NCBI GenBank assembly: GCA_039105265.1
Contig: JAPFFF010000018.1
Span: 434,001-498,000 of the forward strand
Direction: 5' to 3'
Source of the DNA: Tritrichomonas musculus
Taxonomy: Eukaryota > Parabasalia > Tritrichomonadida > Tritrichomonadidae
DNA length: 64,000 nucleotides
Each line of letters starts with the position of its first letter. The stretch's first letter is position 1. Of the stretch, positions 18,901 through 28,042 are shown one piece after another. Below the pieces are notes generated by a model. It was not told the DNA's origin and did no database searches. It saw only the letters and a list, made by a program, of their open reading frames with translations. Made by a program: the position numbers and the translations under genes.

Positions 18901-21749
18901 CTGTTTTTGATTTCGATTCACTTTTGGCGATGATTAAAACATTCCGTGACATTCATTTCTTGTTTGTTTCATTGAATGGCCGTGATGTAATAAGCTATTC
19001 AAATGCATTGAATTTAACTTATGCAAGAATGTTTGTTGAACAAGTTTGTAATGTTGATATCTTATCAAATCAAATTTTAGGTGCTCCAATAGATCCAAAC
19101 AAAGCCATTCAAATCAAGAATATCTTGAATAATTCACAAAATGAATTCTTGGAAGAAAAATTGAGAAGTTCTTACTTAATTAGATTGAAATCTTTCGATT
19201 ATTTCCCTTCTAAACATTTCATAACTTTGTTTAATATCGAAAATGTTAAAACATTGGTTTTGAAAGGTTCGTCAACAACTCCTTCCGCTCCTCTTTATCC
19301 GCAAGAATTGACTGACTTGATCTATTCAGCAAGATTGAAATCAAGAAAAGTTGACGAAGGTAGATCTATTAATGACGAAAAAATTCAAATCATTAAAAAT
19401 ATATTCGGTATTGATAAAGGCTCTTTCGAGTCTAATGCAAAATTGTCTGCTGATTCTCAACTGATTTCAATAAGAGCTCTGGCTGAGGTCTACTTCGATC
19501 TGCTCGAAATGATCGCAATAAGAGACCAGATATTGACAATTCCACCATCGCTTTCTGCTTTCTTGTCTATTGGAAGAAAGTCTCCTTCATTCCAGGAGAA
19601 AATAAAGAAAATAGAAAACTTTAAAGAAATTGTATTAATCTTCCATAACACATTCCGAATCAACATAGTCACCATCATTGACTCAATCATCAAAGAAATT
19701 GAACAAATTATAATTCCACCACCGCAAGCACAACAAGAACAACAACAACAACAACAGGAAGCACCACCACCACAACAACAACAGCCTGTAGAACAACAAA
19801 TAGAAGCACAACAACAACAGCCTGTAGAACAACAAATAGAAGCTCAGCAACCCGTAGAACAGCAAGTAGTAGCACAACAACCAGAAGCACAACAGCCAGT
19901 AGAACAAAATGTTAGTGCTAATGATAATGAAAGTAATTCTAGAAATATTATTGATGATGACGATGATGAGGATGAAGAAGATAAGTCAATTTCTGTTGAA
20001 GAGTCTGAAAAAATGAAAGCTCTGCTGTTTTTGTCTTTAATGAAGAGAGGTTATTTGAGCACTTTGTGTGTTACTCAATTTGTTGAGTACATAACAAATG
20101 AAAGCAATAAACTACATGACGTTTTTACACAGAACATTCCATTAATGAAGATGATTCTTGATCTTTCAAAAGTTAAACTTTTTATTGATATTCATGACAA
20201 GCTCACTGAATCCATGGAATCTCTCAGCAGCATCTCCATTCTAAGGAATCTTAATCTCAGTCTCTTCTGTTCGGCGATCACCAGGAGTCTTCTTCTTCTC
20301 AACACCACGATGACAATCAGTCTCACCAACAGCAGCAACGCTAATTTCTCTGTTTTACATCTCAATGAAATCAACAAGTATTCTAAGCTAGTCATGTCTC
20401 ATATGAATGAAGTTGATCGTTATGAAAAAGCAGAGTTAGTTGAAACGTTAAGAATGGTTTATCCAATTCTTCCGACATCTTCACTATCAATTGATTTGAT
20501 CAATGATTTGTCTGACACTAAATTGCGCTCAATTGAACCAGAACAAAAAGATCGAATGTTTTTGAAGGTTTCTTGTTTGAACACCAAATTTGAAATCGAT
20601 GATTTCATTAGATTTCAAAGTGATCCAAACAAAAGAAACATGAAAATAACATCTCCAATAATTATGCAGGCCGTCAATCCCACGTCTACAGCAAACAACA
20701 AAAAATGCATTTTTTATTGTATTTCTGGATTTGACGTTCCAAGCAGTTCTTCAATTGATTCCGGTGTTTCTAATGCAGCAGCAAATGTTAACATGAAGCA
20801 GCAGAAGCGAATTGAAAGATTGAAGCAAGTTGAAGAAATGCTTCAAATAAATGAATTGCAATTCATTGCATCAAATGAATCGCTTGCTATTCCAATTCCT
20901 TGCAGTCTTTTGAGCATTGGCCAGCAAGAATACATGGCGGACTATTATCGAAAGTTACAAGAAGAGCGTGAAGAACTTGTTATTAAAGAGAAGAAATTCC
21001 AAGAATTCATCAAAAAGAAAGAAGACTTGTTGATTCAAGCACAGCAACAGTCAATCAAAAGGAAAGAATTGATTGACAAGTTTTATTCTCTTCGTGAAAG
21101 ATTGAAGCAAGTTACAATAAAAGCTCAACAGCAAGAAGAAGAAAATAAAAGAAACCAAGAAGATAACAACAATGATAATCAAGAACTTGTAAATATGAAA
21201 AATGACGAGTCATTCACAAAATTTGAAAATGACGCAATTCTCACTAATCAACATAATAAAAATTTGGTCTCAATTCAAAAAATTCAGAACGATTTGATCA
21301 ACCTTGAACAAAGAACTAAAAAGTCATTGGAAGCTAATCATCGTTTCAAAAATAAAATTGATCAGCTATCTAGGAAATACGACGCTGTTCAAGATGCTTC
21401 TTCAAAGACGATACCTTTCATCTCAAAAAGTTCTTCTGAAAAAGAAAACTTTATTATGAAAGATTTGACTGATGTCAAAATTGATGATTTCGTAAAAGAC
21501 GCTTTGGTCGAAATGAACCTTGCTTCTGAGAAAACATTCGAGGAAATAGATAAAACTGTCAATGAGATTAAACAATTGGAAGAAGGTACAGCTAACGAAG
21601 AGGCTATTTACATTATAAAGGAAAGATTGAGAGATATTAAACAATTTAGTGAGTATACACCTGAAATGAGAGAAGAAATTACTGGATTATTGAATGATAT
21701 CATGCAGCTAAAGAAAGAAAAAGAAAAGATTCAGAATAATCAAATCTAA
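15993..21749 (+). CDS. Giant low-complexity and coiled-coil protein, unknown
   Basis: A 1918-residue frame. The N-terminal 300 residues look helical. Residues about 320-350 form an almost pure Glu run, followed by about 280 residues rich in Ser, Thr, Asn, Arg and Gly with RGRG and basic patches. A helical central domain (about 640-1240) contains two hydrophobic stretches but no clear membrane span. A Gln/Pro segment (about 1245-1305) carries repeats of the type QQPVEQQIEA, followed by an Asp/Glu run. The last 320 residues (about 1600-1918) are long charged helices with heptad character. I do not recognise the family. The acidic, basic, Q-rich and coiled-coil layout suggests a structural or chromatin/cytoskeletal scaffold. 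Confidence 0.75.
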   Translation: MPARVKVKSDSQSSDPSNIQIKSIQDINPEHVFTFSDKIQLFRKYFPTDSESETADKIFGLMEVLEHFRTYILTSKFLAPRDQITKCRTAFNKALSQHQTNSINARVSKSQLTPSAYISMIPDILKSLISAFSIIDVEAMIKAFNTMRIEINTLVQTLSQLRQKLPTPDKDFHNSYSEFQKVKKTMNTQVNQLRDYHQSKRCTSLIAKNNYLLSHFKTLTKILNPKQSNLKDKGISFFNEITNYLLDVKAGLLGLNITQKIKHILKKLYKKKGLTDNLAIFESDDEEASNQSSEPHKQRNRRNLATNSKQSQKNSKTVEYEYEYEEEEEEEEEEEVFEEEEEEEEEEEIVVSQSKRGRRSNSRTEQVKKVDNNNNDNRRSRSTSRSNQTTSSTTNQRKPLQTRAQNNSSQQSSQTSSRGKRGGRGRIDSDDEKSSKTGDSSSAAQAAGTNRRTRSNRNTATTTSASSTTASRSDTSNASNGIGSRGRKGQSTTSMTSRFSELNSSQRGSKNSAASNEPDQLVTRRTRRRRSSDLNNEEDELNNNNSSSKAKPSASTNASSSQSSKESGTYNTRSSNRSKEKEKEAFKESQTSTTNASNSSTTATGSQGRGRGKSSISASSSAASVIETKAQEQERKMVYGKVDELTIPLLEIIRFNGESFLKFVTENTEEEGTYKEKEFPFIILNPFRDLYMNEQITEANFNAAFNKSWKEFKSFIESMNFELFPVKLFNMIHEIEVYKIINNITNKNIDQLIDLISNLPDKLIRYQQLQQIETILLDLLSNSEESSTNPFLTHIFEEMFSVFTLIIILIKSILPFNIYRSNIKNNKNNKMTRVLESLFIPYNNYLNRQSNASFSLHFQQFSPVPFKYIKNDEEFDSFIFNICKDIEASGIQILLNSNQESFNCLNIIVPRIKDLLSNIQESLILISTSINDNSINQISSNLLINIYDIGKVLEVEKTLCKLKNSPSLSPVFDFDSLLAMIKTFRDIHFLFVSLNGRDVISYSNALNLTYARMFVEQVCNVDILSNQILGAPIDPNKAIQIKNILNNSQNEFLEEKLRSSYLIRLKSFDYFPSKHFITLFNIENVKTLVLKGSSTTPSAPLYPQELTDLIYSARLKSRKVDEGRSINDEKIQIIKNIFGIDKGSFESNAKLSADSQLISIRALAEVYFDLLEMIAIRDQILTIPPSLSAFLSIGRKSPSFQEKIKKIENFKEIVLIFHNTFRINIVTIIDSIIKEIEQIIIPPPQAQQEQQQQQQEAPPPQQQQPVEQQIEAQQQQPVEQQIEAQQPVEQQVVAQQPEAQQPVEQNVSANDNESNSRNIIDDDDDEDEEDKSISVEESEKMKALLFLSLMKRGYLSTLCVTQFVEYITNESNKLHDVFTQNIPLMKMILDLSKVKLFIDIHDKLTESMESLSSISILRNLNLSLFCSAITRSLLLLNTTMTISLTNSSNANFSVLHLNEINKYSKLVMSHMNEVDRYEKAELVETLRMVYPILPTSSLSIDLINDLSDTKLRSIEPEQKDRMFLKVSCLNTKFEIDDFIRFQSDPNKRNMKITSPIIMQAVNPTSTANNKKCIFYCISGFDVPSSSSIDSGVSNAAANVNMKQQKRIERLKQVEEMLQINELQFIASNESLAIPIPCSLLSIGQQEYMADYYRKLQEEREELVIKEKKFQEFIKKKEDLLIQAQQQSIKRKELIDKFYSLRERLKQVTIKAQQQEEENKRNQEDNNNDNQELVNMKNDESFTKFENDAILTNQHNKNLVSIQKIQNDLINLEQRTKKSLEANHRFKNKIDQLSRKYDAVQDASSKTIPFISKSSSEKENFIMKDLTDVKIDDFVKDALVEMNLASEKTFEEIDKTVNEIKQLEEGTANEEAIYIIKERLRDIKQFSEYTPEMREEITGLLNDIMQLKKEKEKIQNNQI
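19727..19905 (+). repeat. In-frame Q-rich tandem repeat (PVEQQ units)
   Basis: CAA-rich DNA encodes about five imperfect copies of a roughly 8-12 residue unit containing PVEQQ and EAQQ. Copy boundaries keep the reading frame. Such a tract is expected to vary in length between strains. Confidence 0.75.
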
Positions 21750-22100
21750 TTTGAGAACAAAACAAAACAAAACAAAACAAAAAATTAGAATATTTTGTAT
21801 GTATAAATAAAATTTAATATTTGATCGAATTTCTTATTCGTTTTGAAAGCTGGCCAAATACGTATTATATATATTGTTTGTGTTTTATATGTTATTAAAT
21901 AAAATTAATCAAATTGTTTTATTTATCTATCTATTTCTTTTTCATTGATGATTCTCATTAAATTAAAAAATATTGATAATATTATCAATGATTTATTTAT
22001 ATATGTATACTTGAAATATTTTCTTTTTCTCACTGAATAAAATCTATTTATTTATAAATAATAATTTTTAGAAATATATTTTCGAAACAAGTTTTAAGAT
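21750..22100. other. Convergent intergenic region with (AAAAC)n
   Basis: It lies between the stop of the 1918-residue gene and the 3' end of the small minus-strand gene. A pentanucleotide AAAAC repeat (about 5 copies) spans 21757-21785. The remainder is AT-rich. Confidence 0.5.
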
Positions 22101-22454
22101 TTAAAGTCTGTTGGTTTGAATAATAGTATTAATATTGGTGAGCGAATTTTCTAGCAAAGCTTTCTTTTCTTCAAGTTCACATAATAAATTATAGAAATAT
22201 TTCCTTTTCTGAGGATCTGTCATTTGACTTGGATCTAACTGTTGAATTGCTCTTAAGCGTCTTCTTTCATCTGTTTTTTCATTATTATCCTCTTCCTCAA
22301 AGAAATTTGGATTGATATTACTTTCGTTATCATTTTCATTACGTTCTTCTTCTTCTGTAGCATTTCCTTCCTTTTTTAATAAAATTTCTTCGAGTTCTGC
22401 ATATATTTCTTCTATAAGAAGTTGACGGTCATCGAGAGTTTTATACTTTAACAT
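22101..22454 (-). CDS. Small acidic coiled-coil protein, unknown
   Basis: A 117-residue protein from the first ATG at 22454; the frame stays open three codons above it without an ATG. The N-terminal helix (LDDRQLLIEEIYAELEEILL) and the C-terminal helix (YNLLCELEEKKALLENSL) have heptad character. They flank an acidic, asparagine-rich linker. It shares an 86-bp start-to-start gap with the divergent glycosyltransferase gene, so the two probably use a common promoter region. No family recognised; it could be a small subunit of a larger complex. Confidence 0.6.
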   Translation of the reverse strand: MLKYKTLDDRQLLIEEIYAELEEILLKKEGNATEEEERNENDNESNINPNFFEEEDNNEKTDERRRLRAIQQLDPSQMTDPQKRKYFYNLLCELEEKKALLENSLTNINTIIQTNRL

Positions 22455-22540
22455 CAAAAACAAATATTTTTCTAAACGGTTGAGAAAAAATATCTTGTAT
22501 TTTATTGACCAAATTTCTTCTTAAAATTTACAAATTTTTA

Positions 22541-23746
22541 ATGAAAATCAGTATTTGGCCCTCAATCCAATGTTTTGTTTATACTTTTTCTACAATTTCT
22601 TTTGTTTTAACATTGATATCTTTTTTTGAAAGGATATGCGATCACGATTTTGATGTAACTATTTTATCCAAAGAATATAGAAACGAAAGATTTGGTGATT
22701 TCAAATATCTTCGCACTATTAAGACATTACAAACATTCGATGATCGTTATGCATTGCATGAAGATAGCACTATTAATTTTGTTGGTTGTTGTCTCGAAAG
22801 GCAAACTCTCGTTTTCCATCTTTTTGAGCAGAAACAGGTCGAAAATCATTTTCAAATTGCAGAAGTTAATGAAGTTTTTCTTACTGGGGAATGTGATGTT
22901 TTTTATAACGATACTTTATTCCAATTTTGTCGACTTTTTTATAACAATTTACAAGTTACTCCGTTTATACCTGGAAATATCACATATATGGACAATGTTT
23001 TGCATGTTTATATGTCAAATCCTTTTCAATTTGGTACATTCTTATTTGAAACACTTTCTGTCATTTCATTGTTTCCACAAGAAATTATTCATAAATGTAC
23101 AGTGATTTTGTACGAAACAAACTTTTTTATTTTAGATTCCCTTGCATCTTTTGGTATCTTTGAAGATCATATCCATGTTAAAGAAAGTGACGAAGAAATA
23201 TATTTTGTTCATAACCTTTACACAATTCTGCCTCATCCAAATAATATACTCAATCCAGCCGCCTTCGAAACTATGCGCTCATACTTTGTCCGATTATTCG
23301 AACTAGATCAAAAACCTCCAACTAAATTTGCAATGATGACTCTAAAAGGTCAGTTAAATGAACTTATGAATTATGAAGCAGTTCTAAATACATTCAACAA
23401 GAAACATCCTGAAATCGAATGGATTGTAGATGGTGAACCTGATAATTTTAGATCACTTCTACCATTTTATAATGATATCAAATTATTTTTCTCATGCACA
23501 AATAAAAATTCAATACTTACATTTATGATGCAAAAAGGAACAGTTTACTGTGAAATTCAAGGTAACTTTTTTGATCCGCTGGCGTTGCATGTATCCGCAT
23601 ATCTAGGGCATCATCATATCATTTCCCGAATTCCTGGAATGAAAATACCTCCAGATGAAGATCCATACGAGTTACCTCTATCAACCGCTTCAGAAATGCT
23701 TAAAATAGCTCTTAGATTTTTGAATGATTCCCCCAAATCAAAATAA
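22541..23746 (+). CDS. Glycosyltransferase family 61-like, type II membrane protein
   Basis: A 401-residue protein starting at ATG 22541, with the frame open above it but no ATG. Residues about 9-29 form one hydrophobic segment after a short lysine-containing N-terminus, which is a signal-anchor layout that would place the catalytic part in the Golgi lumen. The luminal part follows the GT61 (DUF563) pattern: a central strand/helix with VHNLYTILPHPNNILNP, then a segment GTVYCEIQGNFFDPLALHVSAYL that corresponds to the family's closing 'G..vvEi.P' motif. GT61 enzymes transfer xylose, arabinose or GlcNAc to glycans. Donor and acceptor cannot be told from the sequence. Confidence 0.6.
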   Translation: MKISIWPSIQCFVYTFSTISFVLTLISFFERICDHDFDVTILSKEYRNERFGDFKYLRTIKTLQTFDDRYALHEDSTINFVGCCLERQTLVFHLFEQKQVENHFQIAEVNEVFLTGECDVFYNDTLFQFCRLFYNNLQVTPFIPGNITYMDNVLHVYMSNPFQFGTFLFETLSVISLFPQEIIHKCTVILYETNFFILDSLASFGIFEDHIHVKESDEEIYFVHNLYTILPHPNNILNPAAFETMRSYFVRLFELDQKPPTKFAMMTLKGQLNELMNYEAVLNTFNKKHPEIEWIVDGEPDNFRSLLPFYNDIKLFFSCTNKNSILTFMMQKGTVYCEIQGNFFDPLALHVSAYLGHHHIISRIPGMKIPPDEDPYELPLSTASEMLKIALRFLNDSPKSK

Positions 23747-24312
23747 TCAATCAAATGTAAGAGCATAATTGAGCATAATAATGTTTGTATTTTTTGTTTG
23801 TTTGTTTGTTCTTGCTTAATATATTAATAAGTATATTTGTGAATGTTTACAATAAGTTAATTTATTAATAAATTATAAAAATTGATGAAAATGTATGCGT
23901 AAAATTGTTTTTTTTGTTATCTATATATAATAGAGGGCTCAAACCTGATTTCAAAAAAATTCGTAAATAAAACATACAATCTAAAATATGAAATTTCTTT
24001 TATAATTTGATAAAAATCAAAAAGAAATAAATGGGTATAAAATTTTACGTCCTTTCAAAAAGTAATATCATTCTCAAAATTTTCATAAGATGGTATGCAA
24101 ATTGATTCCAAAATAATTGAGAATATACTCAATTGAGTAAAATAAGACGTTATAATAATACAATAATTTTATTCTTTTATTCTTTTATAACGAAATCAAA
24201 ATTTTCTTATACACCAAGACGACTTTCTAAACCACCCTTAAAATCAGAGAGTAGGTCGCACAATCCAGAAAAAGAAATTACTTTTTTCTTTCCAAACAAT
24301 ATTTCAATTGAG
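23747..24312. other. Intergenic DNA and possible upstream coding part
   Basis: It holds a (TTTG)n run at about 23797-23812. From 24133 the frame of the next gene is already open, but without an ATG before 24313. Confidence 0.4.
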
Positions 24313-25398
24313 ATGATTGATTTTTTGCAATCATGTAAAGTGGGGAAAAGAATTTTAATCATTTACAATGAAATCAAATTAATCGATATATATGATCCGG
24401 TTGTAGATAAATTTTTAGATATCAATACCCCAATGATACCATTTGAAAGCGCTTTAAACGACAAAGAACTTCATATAGTTCTTCAAGATCTTTGTTGGCT
24501 TTTATTATATGACATGATCCCAAAAGAATTTATTTCAGAAGAATTAAAAGATATTCATAGATCAACAAAAGAAAACTTTTCAATGAATTTTGCTCAATTA
24601 GAAAAAAAAATAATTAATTCAACAATACTCTTTTCAGGAAAATTTATGGAATTATGGAGTATTATAATTAATGCTTGTTTTTTTTCTTTTTTACTAACAG
24701 CTTTTCCGGAATCAGTATTTTCTGATAATGTTCCATTTGTTATACAGGTTGAAAAATACATAAACACTGTTTTAAATGGGATTCCTCCTCAAAATATGAG
24801 AGAGTTTCATAAATCTGTACTAGGATTAGTATCAAATGAAGTTAGATATGAATTTCCAACGTTCATCACAATCACTGAACCAGAACCTCAAAATTGTATC
24901 AAGATTAAAAAAAAGCGTCCTCCATCAAAAAACTTAATACGCAATACAGACAAAAAAGGGGCCCAAATTCGGGTTCCACAAAACAATAAACCAATTCCTA
25001 AAAGGTATTCCACTCATGATAAAAGTGGAATGCCAATTGCTCGTGCACATGAAGTTTTTAAAAAATGTGAAGGTATTATAAATGATTATAAAATAGATCG
25101 TACAAGGCAGCTTTATGATATTTGTGCTCAAGAAGAGCTTTACATGGAATCAAAGGAAGTTCCTCCAATTACACCTCTTGGTATAACGTTTGAAGATTTT
25201 CCAAAGCCTCATTTCCCAGCTGATTATTATAATCCTAATTTGTCGAGAAAAGAAAATGAAAGGCGTTGTAGATGTATCAGAAGACCTAAAAATGCCCCGA
25301 AGCGTAGATATCGTGTTATTCCTGAACCTGAAGAAACAATGGAAACAATTGCTAGAGCCCATGAATATCTGACAGATAATCCTGTATATTTATTTTAA
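24313..25398 (+). CDS. Unknown basic protein, start uncertain
   Basis: From the first ATG (24313) this is a 361-residue protein; the frame is open 60 more codons upstream to 24133. The first half is helical and hydrophobic, and the second half is very basic and proline-rich. The latter includes KIKKKRPPSKNL and RRCRCIRRPKNAPKRRYRV, and a repeated phrase: IARAHEVF near the middle and IARAHEYL near the C-terminus. The upstream open part also looks protein-like (SYTPRRLSKPPLKSES). The true N-terminus may therefore lie there, behind a non-ATG start or a 5' exon that I cannot define. No family recognised; nucleic-acid or tubulin binding would fit the basic tail. Confidence 0.55.
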   Translation: MIDFLQSCKVGKRILIIYNEIKLIDIYDPVVDKFLDINTPMIPFESALNDKELHIVLQDLCWLLLYDMIPKEFISEELKDIHRSTKENFSMNFAQLEKKIINSTILFSGKFMELWSIIINACFFSFLLTAFPESVFSDNVPFVIQVEKYINTVLNGIPPQNMREFHKSVLGLVSNEVRYEFPTFITITEPEPQNCIKIKKKRPPSKNLIRNTDKKGAQIRVPQNNKPIPKRYSTHDKSGMPIARAHEVFKKCEGIINDYKIDRTRQLYDICAQEELYMESKEVPPITPLGITFEDFPKPHFPADYYNPNLSRKENERRCRCIRRPKNAPKRRYRVIPEPEETMETIARAHEYLTDNPVYLF

Positions 25399-25811
25399 TT
25401 TTGTTTGAAATAAATAATCATGTATTTTAGTTAATAATGCATTTTGTTGTTTTAATTGAGTTTATTCATATATGGACAAATTCGAGATTTTAACTGTTTT
25501 TTAAGGAATATTGTAAATATGAAATAATGAACGAATTTTAAATTTGAAATAAATGATTGAAACTAAAGATAATAGTATTGTAAAAGCAAATATGACTATC
25601 AAATTATTATAAAATTGATTCAAATAATAGCATTTTAAATATCTGTCAAAAGTAGTAAAGGATGTCATTGAATGTTTCTAAAAAGTAATAAAAGTGATCA
25701 TGAAATTACATGAGGATATAAAAATAATTCTTTAATTGTGAACTGTATTCCAAATTTTATAAATTTCTATTGATAATTGGTTTTCTTTCTATATATTTTG
25801 AAATCCAAAAA
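25399..25811. other. Intergenic AT-rich DNA
   Basis: No gene seen between the unknown basic protein gene and the CLASP-like gene. The DNA is AT-rich with no notable repeat. Confidence 0.4.
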
Positions 25812-27893
25812 ATGAAACTAAGGAAAGATGAAGATAATGAAATTATTAAACAAATAAAAGAATCATTTCAAGATCCATTAGCGAGCTTTGATCCTATTGA
25901 AGTTAGCTCTGAAGTTGAAGCTGAGCAAGAAACTTCAAAAATAACGATGATGTTAAATTCAACCGATTGGAACCAAAAATCCCTAGCTATTCAAAGATCT
26001 TTAAGTCTAATGAAAGGAGAAGCTACACGTTTTCAATCATTCAACCTTACTGAAATTGTGAGTAGTACATCACTCGCTATACTCGACGTTAGATCAACAC
26101 TTGTTAAATATGGAACACTTCTAATAACAGCTGCTGCACAAATACTTGGTGATAATTTTGTTGCGTGTGCAGATTTTGTAATTCCAAATTTATTTAAACA
26201 AACCAACTGTGGCAAATTATTCATTTCAGGAAGTTGTAAATACACTATTCTATCAATTGTCAAAAATGCTCAGAAACCTAGAGTTCTTAAAACAATTATT
26301 TCGGAATCTACATCAAAATCTTCAGCCCGGCGTTTAATTGTTGCTGAAAGTATAGCAACAGCTCTACAAGAATGGCCAAGAGCAATTGCAATGTCAATTA
26401 CCGATATCAAAAATATAATTGCTACCTTAGTAAGTGATCCTAGTCAAGAAGTTCGTGATTATGCTCGGTTTGCCCTTTCTTTATATGAAGGAACTCCCAA
26501 CCCGCATTTTTCTATTTCTGACCCAACGCCAATAAAGCGATCTCCCAAAAAAAATTCATTAGAAGGGCAAAACTCAAATCTTCATTTATCAAATCCCTCT
26601 TTTCATTCACCAGTTGCCAAAAAAAGCTTAAGAAAATCTACAACAAGCATCACGAGATCACCCAGGCCCAAATCTTTTTACGTTCCGCCATCAATTGATC
26701 AAACATCAATGTTTGAAATTGATCAAGTTATGCCACCTTTTGATGAAGCCTCGGCTGATCGTTTTTGTAAACTACTTATGAGTATTATTAAGGCTGAATC
26801 TTATTTTGTTCTGAATGGTTTAGAATTCGCATTACCAAAATCAATCATTGCCTCGTCTAAACTGTCTGCCACGTTTGGATCAATGGTCATGATGATTCCT
26901 CAGCTATTTTCGGTTATGCCTGACGAATTTCGAGAAAATATTGCAGAATTAATTATATCAACTAAAATTAACACAAGAATAATTAAGCGTTCATTTGAGC
27001 AATTTGGGGAAGATGTAGTTATAAATAATTTCATTGAAAAATCGCAGCAGTTTCCTAATGAAACAATTCTATTTTTTGCTGAAATTTTAAGGAAAAATAT
27101 AATCGCAAAACTTGATAGCAAAACTGAAAATTTTCTTGCGAAATTTATTCAAGAAACTGATTTTAACAAAGACTCAGAAGTAAATTCCAGCATAACTTTT
27201 CTAAAGCAATTTTTATCATCAAGTGATTCGTCTAAAAATGCTAATTCCGAAAATGAAATCCAGAATTATTTTGGAGACCTGAGAGCATTTATTCTGGGTG
27301 ATCAATTTGCTCAAAGTGAAGTGCAAGTAAAAAATATTAATTCATTTAAAATATTTCTAGAAAATAACGTTCAGACCCTGGCAGAACTTTTAAAGGATTC
27401 AAGTAATTTAACCATTAATTTAACCTTAACATTTTTACTTGAATCTTTCTCGATTTGTGGAAAAGGTATTCAATTGAAACAACTTTTTCCTATTTTGCTT
27501 GATTTGATTAATGATCCTAAGCACACATTTTCCGGAAAAGCACAAACATGTCTTGAATTCATTGTTACAAATGTGGAAGATTTGTTTCCTTATCTAAATT
27601 CAGAGGATCGTAAATCAGTTACTGTTTCATTTTTGTCCAAATTTGTTTCAAGCCAAAATGAATTAGATCAATCAATTAATCAAAATTATCAAGAACTTAG
27701 TAATATAATCAAACCAAATTTAATTGATGATAATGTTACCTTAAGAAGGCAATCCATTATGATCTATGCTAAGTTTTCAATAATTCTTGGTGTCAATTTT
27801 CAGCCAATTTTTGTTGAAATGACTCCACTCCAACAAAAATTAATCAATTTTTACAAAGATAAAATTCTATCAAATATGCAAATTGATAAGTAA
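25812..27893 (+). CDS. CLASP: CLASP-type TOG-domain microtubule protein
   Basis: A 693-residue protein from ATG 25812; the frame is open 14 codons above without an ATG. Residues about 40-235 match the CLASP_N TOG domain. The helices with DVRSTLVKYGTLLITAAAQILG, FVIPNLFKQTNCGKLFISGSC and SARRLIVAESIATALQEWP follow the order and spacing of HEAT repeats 2-5 of CLASP TOG2. A basic Ser-Pro-rich linker follows (about 245-320, with KRSPKKNS and RKSTTSITRSPRPKS), typical of microtubule-lattice binding and of CDK/GSK3 control. The rest is helical. CLASPs bind tubulin and suppress catastrophe at plus ends, spindle and cortex. This one has a single obvious TOG, fewer than animal CLASPs. Confidence 0.75.
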   Translation: MKLRKDEDNEIIKQIKESFQDPLASFDPIEVSSEVEAEQETSKITMMLNSTDWNQKSLAIQRSLSLMKGEATRFQSFNLTEIVSSTSLAILDVRSTLVKYGTLLITAAAQILGDNFVACADFVIPNLFKQTNCGKLFISGSCKYTILSIVKNAQKPRVLKTIISESTSKSSARRLIVAESIATALQEWPRAIAMSITDIKNIIATLVSDPSQEVRDYARFALSLYEGTPNPHFSISDPTPIKRSPKKNSLEGQNSNLHLSNPSFHSPVAKKSLRKSTTSITRSPRPKSFYVPPSIDQTSMFEIDQVMPPFDEASADRFCKLLMSIIKAESYFVLNGLEFALPKSIIASSKLSATFGSMVMMIPQLFSVMPDEFRENIAELIISTKINTRIIKRSFEQFGEDVVINNFIEKSQQFPNETILFFAEILRKNIIAKLDSKTENFLAKFIQETDFNKDSEVNSSITFLKQFLSSSDSSKNANSENEIQNYFGDLRAFILGDQFAQSEVQVKNINSFKIFLENNVQTLAELLKDSSNLTINLTLTFLLESFSICGKGIQLKQLFPILLDLINDPKHTFSGKAQTCLEFIVTNVEDLFPYLNSEDRKSVTVSFLSKFVSSQNELDQSINQNYQELSNIIKPNLIDDNVTLRRQSIMIYAKFSIILGVNFQPIFVEMTPLQQKLINFYKDKILSNMQIDK

Positions 27894-28042
27894 TATCTTA
27901 ATTTCATTTGTTATTATTATAATTCTTGTTATGTAAATAATATACTATTCAAAAATAAAATGTTGAAGTATAGTCAAAAATTATTGAGAGTTTCCACAAT
28001 CTTTTATTCTTTTATTTGTTTATTTGATTTATTAATAACATG

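Noticed and set aside
24677-24700. 24-nt GT...ACTAACAG segment inside the unknown basic protein gene
   Set aside because: The acceptor fits, but the donor is GTTTTT instead of GTATGT, and the segment is in frame and translatable, so coding is simpler.
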